DNA of 64,000 nt from Microbispora corallina (GCF_016863035.1 NZ_BOOC01000013.1:124001-188000); one strand, 5' to 3'. Shown: positions 28,163 through 36,732, numbered from the stretch's first letter. Numbers and translations: made by a program. Notes: generated by a model not told the origin, from the sequence alone.

Positions 28163-29575
28163 TCAGCCGGAGGACGCGGTCAGGGACTCGCCTGCCCCTG
28201 CCGGCACACGCACGGCCGGCGTGGTCCTGCCGGGGCGCAGCCCGAACCAGACGACGACCACGCTGACGAGCGTCACGGCCACGTCCACGCTCAGCGCCAG
28301 GTGGATACCGGCCAGCTCCGCGCTCCGTGTCGCGGCGACGGCGCTCAGGATCGGGATGCCGATGGAGACGGCCACCTGCTGGGTCATCGTGGTCAGGCCC
28401 GTGGCCAGGCCCTGCTCCTCGTCCGGCAGGCCTGAGGTGCCGGTCACCGTGTACGCCACGATCGCGGCCACATGCCCGAAGAACCCGACGAACAGCGCGG
28501 GGACCAGCATCGCGACCGCCGTCCGGTGGGCGTCGAGGAACACCAGCGGAAGGATCGCCACGCCCTGCACCAGCATGGCCGTGGCCAGGACCCTGCGACC
28601 GTCGAAGCGCCCGACGAGGCGTCCGGCGATCACTCCCGCCCCCACGGCCGCCAGGCCGGGAACGCCGAAGACCAGGCCGGTGATCAGCGGGGAGAAGCCC
28701 AGGATGCGCTGCAGGAAGAGCGTCATCAGGAAGATCATGCCGGTTTCCATCGTGAAGAGGACGAGTCCCGCGTAGTTGCCCCACATCACCGTGGGCCGCC
28801 TGAGGATGCGGACCGGGGCGAGCGGCGCGGAGGCCAGCACTTCGATCACCGAGAACAGGGCCAGCAGGACGACGCCGACCAGGGCCGCGACGATGCTCCT
28901 CTCGACGACCGCGTAGACGACGGCCAGCAGGCCGCCGGTCACGGTGATCGCCCCGGGTAGATCCAGCTTCACCCGCTCGGGAAGACGGCTTTCGCCGATC
29001 ACGAACGGCGTGCACGACAGGACCAGCACGGCGACCGGTATGTTGATCAGGAAAGCGGCCCGCCAGCTCAGCAGGCTGACCAGGGTGCCGCCGACCAGCG
29101 CGCCGACGGTGAAGCCGCCGGAGAGCAGCGCGCCGTTGAGGCCGAGGGCGCGTTCGCGCATCGCGCCTTCCGCGAACGTGGTGGTGAGCAGGGACAACGC
29201 CGCAGGGAGCGCCATCGCGGTGGCGACGCCCTGCAGCGCACGGGCGGTCAGCAGGACACCGGGGCTGGACGCGAGGCCGCCGAGCAAGGAGGCCCCGGTC
29301 AGCAGGACCATGCTGACCATGAACAGTTTGCGGCGGCCGAACAGGTCCGCGAACCGGCCGAACAGCAGGGCGAAGCCCGCCGACGGCAGCGTGTAGGCAG
29401 AGGTGATCCAGGGCAGATCGGCCACCTTCATCCCGACGCCCGCGCCGGTCTCCGGCAGCGCCACGTTCAGGATCGAGAAGTCGACGGACACCATGAACCC
29501 GGCGCCGAGCAGGACAAGGAGAACTATCCGCTGCCTGCTGTTGAAATGCGGCGGCGAAGGTGCGTCGGCAGTCAT
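28163..29575 (-). CDS. MFS efflux transporter, DHA2-like
   Basis: About 470 residues with 12-14 predicted spans. Motif A (GRFADLFGRRKLF) and the motif C-like stretch (GGFTVGALVGGTLV) mark a drug-proton antiporter, and the opening (SVDFSILNVALPETG) is typical of DHA2 pumps. ATG 29575 is preferred, with AAGGGA 9 bases upstream, over a longer frame starting at 29623. It lies 157 bases downstream of the ArsR-type gene on the same strand, so it may be part of that regulator's unit. Substrate is unknown. Confidence 0.9.
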   Translation of the reverse strand: MTADAPSPPHFNSRQRIVLLVLLGAGFMVSVDFSILNVALPETGAGVGMKVADLPWITSAYTLPSAGFALLFGRFADLFGRRKLFMVSMVLLTGASLLGGLASSPGVLLTARALQGVATAMALPAALSLLTTTFAEGAMRERALGLNGALLSGGFTVGALVGGTLVSLLSWRAAFLINIPVAVLVLSCTPFVIGESRLPERVKLDLPGAITVTGGLLAVVYAVVERSIVAALVGVVLLALFSVIEVLASAPLAPVRILRRPTVMWGNYAGLVLFTMETGMIFLMTLFLQRILGFSPLITGLVFGVPGLAAVGAGVIAGRLVGRFDGRRVLATAMLVQGVAILPLVFLDAHRTAVAMLVPALFVGFFGHVAAIVAYTVTGTSGLPDEEQGLATGLTTMTQQVAVSIGIPILSAVAATRSAELAGIHLALSVDVAVTLVSVVVVWFGLRPGRTTPAVRVPAGAGESLTASSG

Positions 29576-29732
29576 ATGTACGGGTCCCTTCTGAGAGAAC
29601 GTGGCGTCGAGCGTCCGTTTCACGGCACGCCGCGCCGCCCCGGCGAGCCGCCGAGGCGGCCCGGGGTCGGACGAATGTCCTGATCAGGGAAAGAAGAACA
29701 ACCACAAACGGGAGCGGCCGGATCCGGGATCG

Positions 29733-30086
29733 CTAGAGAGAATCCCGCTCCGTCACCTCGGCCACGCGCTTGATGCCGGCCAGTCGCCGATCCCATTCGC
29801 CCGCGAGCGCGGCCATCCACCGCGCCGTCGCGTCCAGCGCAGCGGGCCGCACCGCGTAGCGCACCTCGCGTCCCGCCCGACCGCCGGAAACCAGCCCGGC
29901 GGCGTCCAGGACGGCCAGGTGCCTGACCACGGCCTGCCGTGAGACGGGAAGTCGTTCGGCGAGCGTCGTCGCCGTGGCCTCGCCGTGCGCGGCGAGCAGA
30001 TCGAGCAGCTGACGCCGCGTCGGGTCGGCCAGGGCGGCGAGGACGCCGTCGACCGCCTCCGCGGCGCCGCCGCGTTCGTGCGTCAC
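29733..30086 (-). CDS. ArsR-family winged-helix regulator
   Basis: 117 residues: LAALADPTRRQLLDLLAAHGEATATTLAERLPVSRQAVVRHL is a classic ArsR winged helix with the recognition helix SRQAVVRHLAVL (described by position: about 49-60), followed by a beta wing and a helical tail. No metal-binding cysteine pair is visible. The GTG start shares GTGA with the stop of the SRPBCC gene. ArsR/SRPBCC pairs are a known arrangement in which the two are coexpressed; the regulated target may be the downstream MFS pump or the operon itself. Confidence 0.9.
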   Translation of the reverse strand: MTHERGGAAEAVDGVLAALADPTRRQLLDLLAAHGEATATTLAERLPVSRQAVVRHLAVLDAAGLVSGGRAGREVRYAVRPAALDATARWMAALAGEWDRRLAGIKRVAEVTERDSL

Positions 30087-30529
30087 ACGGATGACTGCTC
30101 GGCGCGCGCCTGGAACGCGTCGAACACCTCGGACCAGCCGCCGGTGTTGAACCGCAGCGCCCTGTCGCGCAGCTCCTCGGACGTGTTCAGCGTCGCGAAT
30201 CCGCTCTCGACGACACGCAGGAGCGTCTTGTCGCCCTCCGCGCTCACGGTGAACTCCACGAGAGTGCTGTTGTCCTCGCGCAACTCTTCCCCGGGGAACG
30301 CGCTTGTCCAGCGGTACGCCACGTAGGTCGGCGGCTCGACCTTCTCCACGCGCACCACGACCTCGCCGAGGTTGGGGTTGTGCGCGACCAGCGTCGCGCC
30401 TTCCCTGGCCACGGTGCCGGCCACGCTCGCCTGCTCGGCCACCCAGAAACCGGGTTCGGCCACCAGCGACCAGACCCGCTCCAGGGATGCCGCGATCAGG
30501 ATCTCGCGTTCGATCCGATCCTCGCTCAC
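30083..30529 (-). CDS. SRPBCC (AHSA1-like) domain protein
   Basis: 148 residues of a START/AHSA1-like fold: IEREILIAASLERVWSLVAEP at the start, a beta-rich middle (YVAYRWTSAFPGEEL, STLVEFTVS) and a C-terminal helix (TGGWSEVFDAFQAR). Such domains have a deep hydrophobic pocket for lipids or ligands and are often paired with ArsR-like regulators. The GTG start has AAGGAG 7 bases upstream. It overlaps the ArsR gene by 4 bases. Inverted repeats lie just upstream. Confidence 0.88.
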   Translation of the reverse strand: MSEDRIEREILIAASLERVWSLVAEPGFWVAEQASVAGTVAREGATLVAHNPNLGEVVVRVEKVEPPTYVAYRWTSAFPGEELREDNSTLVEFTVSAEGDKTLLRVVESGFATLNTSEELRDRALRFNTGGWSEVFDAFQARAEQSSV

Positions 30530-30557
30530 AGGAGGACTCCTTCTCTGCCGTGCCTGT

Positions 30558-30610
30558 TGTGCAACTCCAGACTTGCACGTCTGGAGCTTCATGTGCAACC
30601 CGAAGGTTGC
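30558..30610. promoter_or_regulatory. Repeat-rich control region upstream of SRPBCC-arsR
   Basis: Two inverted repeats lie between the nmrA stop and the SRPBCC start. CTCCAGAC-N6-GTCTGGAG (30565-30586) looks like an operator. GCAACC-CGAA-GGTTGC (30595-30610) reads on the minus strand as a stem with a UUCG tetraloop, likely an nmrA terminator. The word TGTGCAAC occurs twice, 34 bp apart (30558 and 30592). Confidence 0.6.
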
Positions 30611-30614
30611 GCGA

Positions 30615-31523
30615 TTATCGGCCGCCGGCCAGGAAGGCGGCGATCTGGGCGGCGCCGGTGCGCTCCAGCCAGGTGCGCAGATCCATCGCCTCGGGGTGGA
30701 TGCGGCGGGTGGCGGGGATGTCCGCGCGGTAGCCGAGCTCGTTGAGCCACTCGTACGCGAACGCGAAGTCCTCGCTGAGGGCCCGGATCGCGTCGATCGG
30801 GACCTGGGCGTACGGCAGCGGGCGGCCGAGCGCGCGCTCGATGGCCGCGGCGATCTGGACCGGCGTGAGCTCGTCCCCCGCCAGCGCGACCGCGCGGCCG
30901 ATCCACTCCTCGGGCTGGGAGAACGCCAGCGCGGCGACGAAGCCGACATCGTCCACGGCCATGATCTGCTGTGGGACGCCGGGCGCGAGGGCGGTGGTGA
31001 ACGCTCCCCCTTGCAGGGCGTATCCGCTCGTGAAGTTCTCCATGAAGGAGACCGGCCGCAGGATCGTGGCGGGCAGGCCCAGCCCGGCGATGTGCTGCTC
31101 GATCCGCCACTTGCTGATCAGGTTCCGCGGCAGCGTCTCGCTGCCGTGACGGTCCGCGCCGGCGATCGAGGTGAAGACGAAATGCTCGACGCCGGCGGCG
31201 TGTGCCGCCTCGGCGACGTTGATCCCCCAGCGGACCTCGTCGTCGGCGCCGAAGTCGGGCGCGGTGCCGGGAGAGCCGACCGTGGGCTGGACGCTGAACA
31301 TGCCGTAGGCGCCGCGCGCCGCGGCGACCAGGGAGGCGACGTCCTCCATCTCCGCCCGCACGACCTGCGCCCCGAGGCTCGCCAGCGCACCGGCCGGCGC
31401 CCCGTCCGGATCACGCGTGAGCGCGCGCACCCGCCAGCCGCCGTCCAGCAGGTGCCGGGTCACCGCCCGGCCCTGCAGACCGGTCGCCCCCACCACGACG
31501 ACGGTCCTCGCAGTCGATTCCAT
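30615..31523 (-). CDS. NmrA-like NAD(P)-binding protein
   Basis: 302 residues with an N-terminal Rossmann motif VVVVGATGLQGRAVTRHLL and an atypical SDR/NmrA core (PTVGSPGTAPDF, FVFTSIAGADR, ILRPVSFMENF). The YxxxK catalytic pair of classical SDRs is replaced, so it could be a redox-sensing NADP binder or a reductase. GAGGAG precedes the ATG. It is divergent from a TetR gene, and the gap between them carries a 59-bp inverted repeat; control by that TetR is strongly suggested. Confidence 0.88.
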   Translation of the reverse strand: MESTARTVVVVGATGLQGRAVTRHLLDGGWRVRALTRDPDGAPAGALASLGAQVVRAEMEDVASLVAAARGAYGMFSVQPTVGSPGTAPDFGADDEVRWGINVAEAAHAAGVEHFVFTSIAGADRHGSETLPRNLISKWRIEQHIAGLGLPATILRPVSFMENFTSGYALQGGAFTTALAPGVPQQIMAVDDVGFVAALAFSQPEEWIGRAVALAGDELTPVQIAAAIERALGRPLPYAQVPIDAIRALSEDFAFAYEWLNELGYRADIPATRRIHPEAMDLRTWLERTGAAQIAAFLAGGR

Positions 31524-31566
31524 GACTCTCCTCGAGCTCGTCCCTGCCGGCGAAGGCCACGTCCCA

Positions 31567-31625
31567 CTAACTGGGGTGGCCCTCCGGTTATCGTCCGATA
31601 CGATATGGAGGACCACCCCGGTTAG
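31567..31625. promoter_or_regulatory. 59-bp inverted repeat, probable TetR operator
   Basis: CTAACTGGGGTGGCCCTCC (31567-31585) and GGAGGACCACCCCGGTTAG (31607-31625) are inverted copies matching at 17 of 19 positions, around a 21-bp centre that itself contains ATCGT-N5-ACGAT. It occupies the gap between divergent nmrA and tetR and would hold one or two repressor dimers. Confidence 0.8.
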
Positions 31626-31644
31626 CAAGTCGTCAGGAGATTCC

Positions 31645-32244
31645 GTGCCCAAGGACGCCACCGCCCCGGCTGCACGGCCGATGCGCGCCGACGCACGGCG
31701 CAACTACACCCGCATCGTGGGCGCCGCCGAGGCCGTGATCGCCGAACAGGGTGCCGAAGCCTCACTGGAGGAGATCGCCAGACACGCCGGGGTCGGCTCG
31801 GCCACCCTCCACCGGCACTTCCCCACGCGGCAGGCCCTTCTCGAAGCCGTGTTCAAGAGCAGGGTGGAGGCCCTCTGCGCCAAGGCGCGCGACCTGCTCT
31901 CCGACCCCGACCCGGGCACCGCGCTCGTCACCTGGCTCCACGCCGTCGGCGCGCACGCTGTGGCCAACCGCGGCCTCGGGGCCTCACTGATGCGCGGCGC
32001 CCGTGACGGCGACCCGACCGTGGGAGAGACCTGCCACGCGATGATCGTCAGCGCCGGCGACGAACTCCTCGCGCGGGCCCGCCGCGCCGATGCCGTACGC
32101 CCGGAGGCCGGCATCACCCAACTGCTCAAGCTCGTCAGCGCCATCGCCCTGGCCACCGAGGACGACCCCGACGGCCCGGCCCAGGCGGGCCAACTGCTCG
32201 ACCTCGCCATCGAGGGCGTGCGCCTGCGCCGGCCCCACGGGTGA
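31645..32244 (+). CDS. TetR-family regulator
   Basis: 199 residues with a TetR DNA-binding domain near the N-terminus (IVGAAEAVIAEQGAEASLEEIARHAGVGSATLHRHFPTR, about residues 24-62) and a helical ligand domain. The recognition stretch GVGSATLHRHFP is canonical. GTG 31645 is chosen because AGGAGA lies 4-5 bases upstream. It is divergent from the NmrA-like gene and probably represses both through the intergenic repeat. Confidence 0.92.
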   Translation: MPKDATAPAARPMRADARRNYTRIVGAAEAVIAEQGAEASLEEIARHAGVGSATLHRHFPTRQALLEAVFKSRVEALCAKARDLLSDPDPGTALVTWLHAVGAHAVANRGLGASLMRGARDGDPTVGETCHAMIVSAGDELLARARRADAVRPEAGITQLLKLVSAIALATEDDPDGPAQAGQLLDLAIEGVRLRRPHG

Positions 32245-32260
32245 GCTCCGCCGGCGGCGG

Positions 32261-33220
32261 TCATTCCAGGACGTCAAGGACGATCTTTCCGGTGGTGCGG
32301 CCGGTCTCGCCCAGTCTGTGCGCCTCGGACGCCCTCGACAGGGGGAGCACGGTCTCGATCCGGGGCCGGAGTCGCCCGGCGGACACCAGGCCGGCGATCG
32401 CCGTCAGCGCGGCGTGGTCGGGTTCGACGAGCATGAATCCGGCGTGGACGCCGAGGGCCGCGGCCCGCGGTCGCAGGGCGTCGTCGGCCGGCGAGGCGAG
32501 CGAGACCAGCCTTCCCCCGGTACGCAGGACCATGAGGGAACGGGGGCCGTAGTCGCGGCCGACGGCGTCGAGCACGACGTCGACGTCCTGTACCGCCGTG
32601 CTGAAGTCCGTGGCGGTGTAGTCGACGAGTTCGTCGGCGCCGAGTTCGCGCAGGAAGGCGTGCTTCTCCCGGCGCGCGGTGCCGATCACGTAGGCGTCGA
32701 GCGCCTTGGCGATCTGCACGGCGACGTGGCCGAAGCCGCCGGCGGCGGCGTGGACCAGGATCCGCCGGCCGGACTGGATGCGCGCGGTGTCGACGAGCGC
32801 CTGCCAGGCCGTCAGCGAGACCAGCGGCAGGGCGGCCGCCTCCACGTGGCCGATGTTCGCCGGTTTGCGGGCGAAGTGCCGAGCGGGCGCGGTCACGTAC
32901 TCCGCGTACGCCCCGCCCTGGTGGGGGAATCGGGGCATTCCGAAAACCTCGTCGCCCTCCTGGAACAGCGTCACCCCGATGCCGACGGCCTCGACCGTCC
33001 CGGAGAGGTCCCAGCCGGGAACGGGCGGATCGTTCCACAATCCGAGCCCGCCGTCGGCCCGTTGCTTCCAGTCGGCCGCGTTGACCCCCGCCGCGTGGAC
33101 CCGCACCAGGATCTCGCACGGCCCCGGTGCGGGCCGCGCGACTTCGGCCTCCCGCAACAACTGCGGCCCTCCCCATGCCCGCACCGTGATCGCCCGCATC
33201 CGTGGACTGGTCTCGCTCAT
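32261..33220 (-). CDS. NADP-dependent MDR oxidoreductase, quinone reductase-like
   Basis: 319 residues of the medium-chain dehydrogenase/reductase superfamily without the catalytic zinc ligands, so closest to NADPH:quinone oxidoreductases. VHAAGVNAADWKQR and VFGMPRF lie in the N-terminal domain; the cofactor motif is HAAAGGFGHVAVQIAKALDA. GAGGAG lies 10 bases upstream of the ATG at 33220. It is convergent with tetR and divergent from the GlxA-type regulator, which is its likely controller. Confidence 0.92.
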   Translation of the reverse strand: MSETSPRMRAITVRAWGGPQLLREAEVARPAPGPCEILVRVHAAGVNAADWKQRADGGLGLWNDPPVPGWDLSGTVEAVGIGVTLFQEGDEVFGMPRFPHQGGAYAEYVTAPARHFARKPANIGHVEAAALPLVSLTAWQALVDTARIQSGRRILVHAAAGGFGHVAVQIAKALDAYVIGTARREKHAFLRELGADELVDYTATDFSTAVQDVDVVLDAVGRDYGPRSLMVLRTGGRLVSLASPADDALRPRAAALGVHAGFMLVEPDHAALTAIAGLVSAGRLRPRIETVLPLSRASEAHRLGETGRTTGKIVLDVLE

Positions 33221-33338
33221 GCCGTACGTGCTCCTCTTCGACGCGCCGGGCTCCGCTTCACGCGGCCGGTGCCCAGTGTGCAAGCGGCGCCGAACGGCCA
33301 CCATCGGCCTGAATGTCACTTTGTGCCAGGATCTGGCC

Positions 33339-34301
33339 ATGCATCGTGTGGTCGTCCTCGCCCTCGACGGCGTCATCCCGTTCGAGCTCGGCATTCCGTC
33401 GAGGATCTTCGGTGAGGCCGTCGGCGCCCACGGCGAACGGCTGTACGAGGTGATCGTCTGCACGGTCGACGGGCGGCCGGTGACCGGCGGCGCGGGCTTC
33501 ACCATCGGCGTCGAGCACGACGCCGGGGCGCTCGCCGGGGCGGACACCGTGGTCATCCCGCCGTCCCGCGCCCTCGGGCCCGTGCGCGAGGAGGGCCGCC
33601 TGCCCGCGCCCCTGGCCGCGGCGTTGTCCCGTGTCCGGCCGGGCGCCCGCGTCGTGTCGATCTGCACGGCCTCGTACGTGCTGGCGGCGGCGGGCCTGCT
33701 GGACGGCCGGCCGGCGACCACGCACTGGCGGGAGGCGGAGCACTTCCAGCGCACCTTCCCTCGGGTCAGGGTCGATCCCGGCGTCCTGTTCGTCGACGAC
33801 GGCGACGTGCTCACCTCCGCGGGCGCGGCCGCCGGGGTGGACCTGTGCCTGCATCTGGTCCGGAGGGATCACGGCAGCGAGGTCGCCAACCGGGTGGCCC
33901 GCGGCTGCGTCGTCCCCCCGTGGCGCGACGGCGGCCAGGCGCAGTACATCGAACGGCCCGTCCCCCAACCGTCCCGGACGACCACCGCCGCCACCCGGGC
34001 CTGGATGATGAAGCATCTGGACCGGCCCCTGACGCTGTCCGAGCTCGCCGCCCACGCGGGGACGAGCGTCCGCACCTTCACCCGGCGGTTCCGCGACGAG
34101 GTCGGCATGACGCCGGGTCAGTGGCTGATCAGGCAACGGGTGGAACGGGCCCGGCACCTGCTGGAGAGCACCGACCTCGCGATCGACCAGATCGCCGACC
34201 GGAGCGGGATCGGCGCCCCGTCGTCCTTCCGGCAGCACTTCCGTGCGATCGTCGGCGTCTCGCCCGCCGCCTACCGCCGTACCTTTCAGCTCGGGACCTG
34301 A
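33339..34301 (+). CDS. GlxA-like AraC regulator with DJ-1/PfpI domain
   Basis: 320 residues: an N-terminal DJ-1/PfpI-like amidotransferase fold (about 1-180, with the elbow VSICTASYVLAAAGLLDG carrying a cysteine), then a C-terminal AraC domain with two helix-turn-helix units (LSELAAHAGTSVRTFTRRF and the second near IDQIADRSGIG). GlxA regulators respond to small metabolites bound in the first domain. It starts at ATG 33339 with only a weak ribosome site. GCCAG-GAT-CTGGC lies immediately upstream. Divergent from the MDR oxidoreductase gene. Confidence 0.92.
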   Translation: MHRVVVLALDGVIPFELGIPSRIFGEAVGAHGERLYEVIVCTVDGRPVTGGAGFTIGVEHDAGALAGADTVVIPPSRALGPVREEGRLPAPLAAALSRVRPGARVVSICTASYVLAAAGLLDGRPATTHWREAEHFQRTFPRVRVDPGVLFVDDGDVLTSAGAAAGVDLCLHLVRRDHGSEVANRVARGCVVPPWRDGGQAQYIERPVPQPSRTTTAATRAWMMKHLDRPLTLSELAAHAGTSVRTFTRRFRDEVGMTPGQWLIRQRVERARHLLESTDLAIDQIADRSGIGAPSSFRQHFRAIVGVSPAAYRRTFQLGT

Positions 34302-34461
34302 CCGCCCGGCCGCGCCCACGCGATCACGGCCGGCTCCGTGTGACGCGTCTCACTCGGCTGCGGTGACCGATTCTCCCTCGGCGGCGGGTCACAACACCGA
34401 CCGAACCACGCGTGGTCTCTTCCCGGCCGCCGTGGTCCGAGGCCGACAAATGGAGGAAAGA

Positions 34462-34998
34462 GTGCGCAGCTTAGGCTCTGCCGGTGTACCGGCGGCCGGA
34501 ACGTCATCGTTGCACACGAGGGGGACATCCCTGGCGCGCAGACTCGCAGCAGCGCTGTTCACCGTCATCGCCGTCACCGGCGTGGGCGTGCAGGGGGCCG
34601 GGGTCGCCGGCGCCGCCACCAGCACCATGCACGTGGTGGGGTACTGCGCGACCCCACAGGGTGACGGCACCGCCAACGGCACCGTCATCACGGTGTGGCC
34701 GTGCACAGGCGCGGCCAGCCAGGTGTGGACCTACGTCGACGGGGAGATCTACAACCCGCACAGCGGCAAGTGCCTCACGGCGAAGGGCGACGCCAACTAC
34801 ACCCCCGGCACCGTCCTCACCTTGTGGACCTGCTCAAACGCAACTTCCCAGACGTACGGCGTCTACTCCGCCTACATCACCGCGGTCGGCGGTCTGATGA
34901 TCACTAACAAGGGCGACAGCTTCGCCCGCGGTACGTACCTGACGCTGTGGACCGCGAACTATCCCCCGCCCCTGTCACAGGAGTGGACCGTGAGCTGA
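34462..34998 (+). CDS. Small secreted ricin-type (R-type lectin-like) protein
   Basis: 178 residues: a long signal peptide (about 1-55, basic region then VIAVTGVGVQGAGVAGAA) and a single beta-trefoil-like domain. Three QxW-type repeats are visible (SQVWTY, SQTYGV, SQEWTV), the mark of ricin B/R-type folds, with cysteines that may form disulfides. It carries no catalytic domain, so it would bind carbohydrate or act as an inhibitor on its own. GTG 34462 is chosen because GGAGG lies 5 bases upstream; an ATG four codons earlier has none. It is convergent with the HxlR gene. Confidence 0.82.
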   Translation: MRSLGSAGVPAAGTSSLHTRGTSLARRLAAALFTVIAVTGVGVQGAGVAGAATSTMHVVGYCATPQGDGTANGTVITVWPCTGAASQVWTYVDGEIYNPHSGKCLTAKGDANYTPGTVLTLWTCSNATSQTYGVYSAYITAVGGLMITNKGDSFARGTYLTLWTANYPPPLSQEWTVS

Positions 34999-35017
34999 CC
35001 GAGGACGCCGGCGTCGC

Positions 35018-35671
35018 TCACCGCGCGACCGGGACGGCCGCGAGCAGCCGCTCGACGGCCGCCCGGTCTCCGGTGACGGCCAGCCGCCCCCTCGCGACCG
35101 CCTCCGGGACCGTCAGCCGTCCGGTCACCAGCTCGGCGAACGTGCGGGGGTCGGTGGTCAGAACGGCGTCGGGGGCGGACGGACTCTCGCGGGTGACGCG
35201 CAGATCTCCGCCGGCGACCTGGATCACGAACTGGTCGTACTCGAAACGCACCGCGTAGGTGGCGGTGAGATCACGCACGCCGCCGGGGTCGAACCGCTGG
35301 CGCAGCGCGAGGACCGCCGCGTCAGGGCCGATTTCGGCGTCCAGGTCGAGCCGGGGCGACCGGCGACCCCACCGGCCGAGGTGCGCGATGACCGTCTCCA
35401 GGTCGGCTCCCCACTCGGTCAGCTCGTACACCATCCCGCTGACGGGCGGCCCGAGTCGGCGTCGCCGGACCACGCCGGCGTCCTCCAGCTCGCGGAGCCG
35501 CTGGGCGAGGATCCGGGCGTTGATCCCGGGCATGCCGCGTTCGAGGTCGGAGAACCTCTTGGGACCGAGCAGCAGATCGCGCACCACGAGCAACGCCCAC
35601 CGCTCACCGATCACGTCCAGCGCATGGGCCGTGGCACACGCCTCGCCGTAGCTTCGCACGGGCGAAAGCAT
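35018..35671 (-). CDS. HxlR-family regulator with SCP2-like C-terminal domain
   Basis: 217 residues. The N-terminal HxlR winged helix contains ALDVIGERWALLVVRDLLLGPKRF and GINARILAQRLRELEDAGVV. The C-terminal half (about 115-217) resembles a sterol-carrier-like domain (RLTVPEAVARGRLAVTGDRAAVERLL), as seen in some actinobacterial HxlR proteins. It starts at ATG 35671, 66 bases from the divergent LLM oxidoreductase, its likely target. Confidence 0.88.
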   Translation of the reverse strand: MLSPVRSYGEACATAHALDVIGERWALLVVRDLLLGPKRFSDLERGMPGINARILAQRLRELEDAGVVRRRRLGPPVSGMVYELTEWGADLETVIAHLGRWGRRSPRLDLDAEIGPDAAVLALRQRFDPGGVRDLTATYAVRFEYDQFVIQVAGGDLRVTRESPSAPDAVLTTDPRTFAELVTGRLTVPEAVARGRLAVTGDRAAVERLLAAVPVAR

Positions 35672-35737
35672 AGCAGATGCTTCTTTTCTAATATCGACTA
35701 CTTGTATTTCGTAACCTTCGCCGCGTACGGTTCGATC

Positions 35738-36658
35738 ATGCGATTCGCCATTTCCATCCCACAGTTCGTCTCCGACGGCGGCTTCGACCCGGCAGGGCTG
35801 CGGCGGTATCTCCTTCGCGCCGAGGAACTCGGCTTCCACAGCGCCTGGACCGGGGAGCAGGTGCTCGGCACCATGCCGCATCTCGGACCGGTCGAGACCC
35901 TGGCCTACGCCGCCGCCTGCACCGATCGGATCCGGCTCGGCTGTGCCGCGATCATCAGCTCGCTGCACAGCCCGGTCCACTTGGCGAAAAGCCTGAGTTC
36001 CCTCGACCAGCTCAGCCGCGGCCGGCTCGATGTCGCCATCACCACGGGCGGGCGGTTCCGGCCGTTCGCGGCCTTCGGCGTGGAGCCGGACACCTTCGTC
36101 GCGCGTTTCACCGAGGGACTGCGCCTGATGAAGGAGATCTGGAGCAACGACCGGATCGACTTCGACGGGCGATTCTGGCAGTTGTCCGGTGCGGCGATGG
36201 AGCCGAAGACGTACCAGAAGCCGCATCCGCCCATCTGGTTCGGCGCCGCCGCGCCGGCATCGCTCCAGCGTGCCGTCCGTCTCGGTGACGGCTTCTTCGG
36301 GGCGGGCTCGGCCACCACGGCGCAGTTCGCCGAGCACGTGCGCATCGTCCGGCAGGCGCTGCGCGACCAGGGGCGCGACCCCGCCGGCTTCCCGATCGCC
36401 AAGCGGATCTACATCGCCGTCGACGACGACGCCACACGTGCCCGCGAACGGATCGCCGCCTCGCTCGACGCCCTCTACGGCTATTACGGACTCGGCGGCC
36501 TGGCCCCGGTGGCCGTGGCGGGCACGCCGGACGACTGCGTGCGGGGCGTCCGCGACGTGATCGACGCCGGGGCGGGGTTGATCCTGCTCAACCCGATGTT
36601 CGACGACCTCGAGCAGATGGATCGCCTCGCCACCGAGGTGCTCCCGAAACTCCACTGA
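35738..36658 (+). CDS. LLM-class flavin/F420-dependent oxidoreductase
   Basis: 306 residues of the luciferase-like monooxygenase fold: MRFAISIPQFVSDGGF at the start, EELGFHSAWTGEQV, TDRIRLGCAAIIS and GRLDVAITTGGR are typical. The cofactor may be FMN or F420; the CofC gene in this window shows the organism can make F420, but nothing in this protein decides between them. No ribosome site is seen at the ATG, so translation may be leaderless. Divergent from hxlR across an AT-rich gap. Confidence 0.9.
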   Translation: MRFAISIPQFVSDGGFDPAGLRRYLLRAEELGFHSAWTGEQVLGTMPHLGPVETLAYAAACTDRIRLGCAAIISSLHSPVHLAKSLSSLDQLSRGRLDVAITTGGRFRPFAAFGVEPDTFVARFTEGLRLMKEIWSNDRIDFDGRFWQLSGAAMEPKTYQKPHPPIWFGAAAPASLQRAVRLGDGFFGAGSATTAQFAEHVRIVRQALRDQGRDPAGFPIAKRIYIAVDDDATRARERIAASLDALYGYYGLGGLAPVAVAGTPDDCVRGVRDVIDAGAGLILLNPMFDDLEQMDRLATEVLPKLH

Positions 36659-36685
36659 CGGGAACCGGCCTGCGACCGGCGCTCC

Positions 36686-36732
36686 AGACCGCCGGGTCCC
36701 CTGTCCCTTGCGACGGGTCCGGACGGCGGTCT
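36686..36732. terminator. Hairpin between convergent LLM and thiD genes
   Basis: AGACCGCCG (36686-36694) and CGGCGGTCT (36724-36732) form a 9-bp stem over a 29-base loop that can fold partly on itself. Position between two convergent stops supports a bidirectional terminator. Confidence 0.5.

Noticed and set aside
33325-33337. GCCAG-GAT-CTGGC palindrome just before the GlxA start
   Set aside because: Short and overlapping the translation start; not enough to call an operator.
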